From: Acidimicrobiia bacterium | GTDB lineage: Bacteria; Actinomycetota; Acidimicrobiia; UBA5794; JAOTWH01 | Direction of reading: 5' to 3' | Assembly: GCA_029863035.1 (NCBI GenBank) | Contig: JAOTWH010000134.1 | Coordinates: 1 to 6,275, forward strand | DNA: 6,275 bases | Shown: one piece after another, positions 6,059 through 6,275 of the stretch | Layout of the letters: each line of letters opens with the position of its first letter | Numbering within the stretch: position 1 is the first letter of the stretch | Position numbers and translations under genes: made by a program | The notes under the pieces: model-generated | Seen by the model: only the letters and a program-made list of their open reading frames with translations | What the model was told of the DNA's origin: nothing | The model's database searches: none

Positions 6059-6275
6059 GTGAGGATTCTTAGAAGATTCAACTTCGCAGCAGTGCTCCTT
6101 GTACTGCTTCTGGTTGCCGCCGCATGTAGCGACGACGACAGCTCTGACACCACCGATGCCCCGACGGGCACCGTTGGCCCGTCTGCCGAGGGCAGCATTT
6201 GGGTGCTGCTCCCTGACTCTGCTTCATCCGACCGCTGGGAGTTCGACGACCGTCGCTTCTTCGGTGAGTCGTTCG
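6059..6275 (+). CDS. xylF: Sugar ABC transporter substrate-binding lipoprotein, XylF-like, partial at the right edge
   Basis: The first 72 codons of a secreted, lipid-anchored binding protein that would deliver xylose to an ABC importer. It starts at GTG. Seen: a basic n-region (MRILRR), a hydrophobic stretch at about 9-22, and a lipobox-like VAAAC with the lipidated Cys23; then a low-complexity Asp/Ser/Thr linker at about 24-45; then IWVLLPDSASSDRWEFDDRR at about 47-66. The LLPD...S.RWE..DR pattern is characteristic of the first beta strand and sugar-binding loop of XylF-type periplasmic-binding proteins, and the neighbours agree. The mature domain (about 300 residues) is cut off. Confidence is high for a sugar-binding lipoprotein and moderate for xylose specificity; ribose- or multiple-sugar-binding proteins are alternatives. 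Permease and ATPase genes would be expected downstream. Confidence 0.82.
   Translation, partial: MRILRRFNFAAVLLVLLLVAAACSDDDSSDTTDAPTGTVGPSAEGSIWVLLPDSASSDRWEFDDRRFFGESF

Noticed and set aside
1..6275. CRISPR array, transposon ends, tRNA or rRNA genes, defence or phage genes
   Set aside because: No regularly spaced repeats, transposase motifs, cloverleaf-like segments or relevant proteins were seen; the window is fully accounted for by metabolic genes and short gaps.

Overview
This window is a D-xylose (pentose) utilisation locus from a high-GC bacterium. The most likely source is an actinomycete, possibly of the Acidimicrobiia type. That placement rests on GC-rich third codon positions, strong GGAGG-type ribosome binding sites, and a lipoprotein signal followed by a low-complexity Asp/Ser/Thr linker, a style common in that class. 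It is an inference; the window holds no rRNA or marker gene.

Layout from left to right. (1) 1-894, minus strand: xylulokinase xylB, running off the left edge so that its C-terminal part is missing. (2) 895-1027: a shared divergent control region. (3) 1028-2359, plus strand: xylose isomerase xylA, of the long class II type. (4) 2369-3562, minus strand: a Gfo/Idh/MocA-family NAD(P)-dependent oxidoreductase of unknown substrate, convergent with xylA. The two stops are 9 nt apart, and a perfect 18-bp palindrome sits at the junction. (5) 3563-3669: a second divergent control region. (6) 3670-5883, plus strand: three tightly spaced genes encoding a GlcG/HbpS-like small protein, an aldose 1-epimerase (mutarotase) and a second Gfo/Idh/MocA oxidoreductase resembling the D-xylose 1-dehydrogenase / dihydrodiol dehydrogenase group. 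(7) 5884-6058: a 175-nt gap with two adjacent hairpins. (8) 6059 to the right edge, plus strand: the first 72 codons of a sugar-binding lipoprotein that looks like XylF, the start of an ABC importer.

How the parts fit. XylF (with permease and ATPase genes presumably beyond the edge) would bring in xylose. The mutarotase would equilibrate its anomers. XylA would isomerise it to xylulose, and XylB would phosphorylate it to xylulose 5-phosphate for the pentose phosphate pathway. The two oxidoreductases and the GlcG/HbpS-like protein are not needed for that route. They suggest a parallel oxidative branch or use of a second, related sugar. No lactonase, sugar-acid dehydratase or XylR-type regulator is present in the window, so an oxidative branch is a hypothesis only.

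No RNA gene, mobile element, CRISPR array or clear pseudogene was seen. All functional calls come from reading motifs in the translated sequence; no database search was done.
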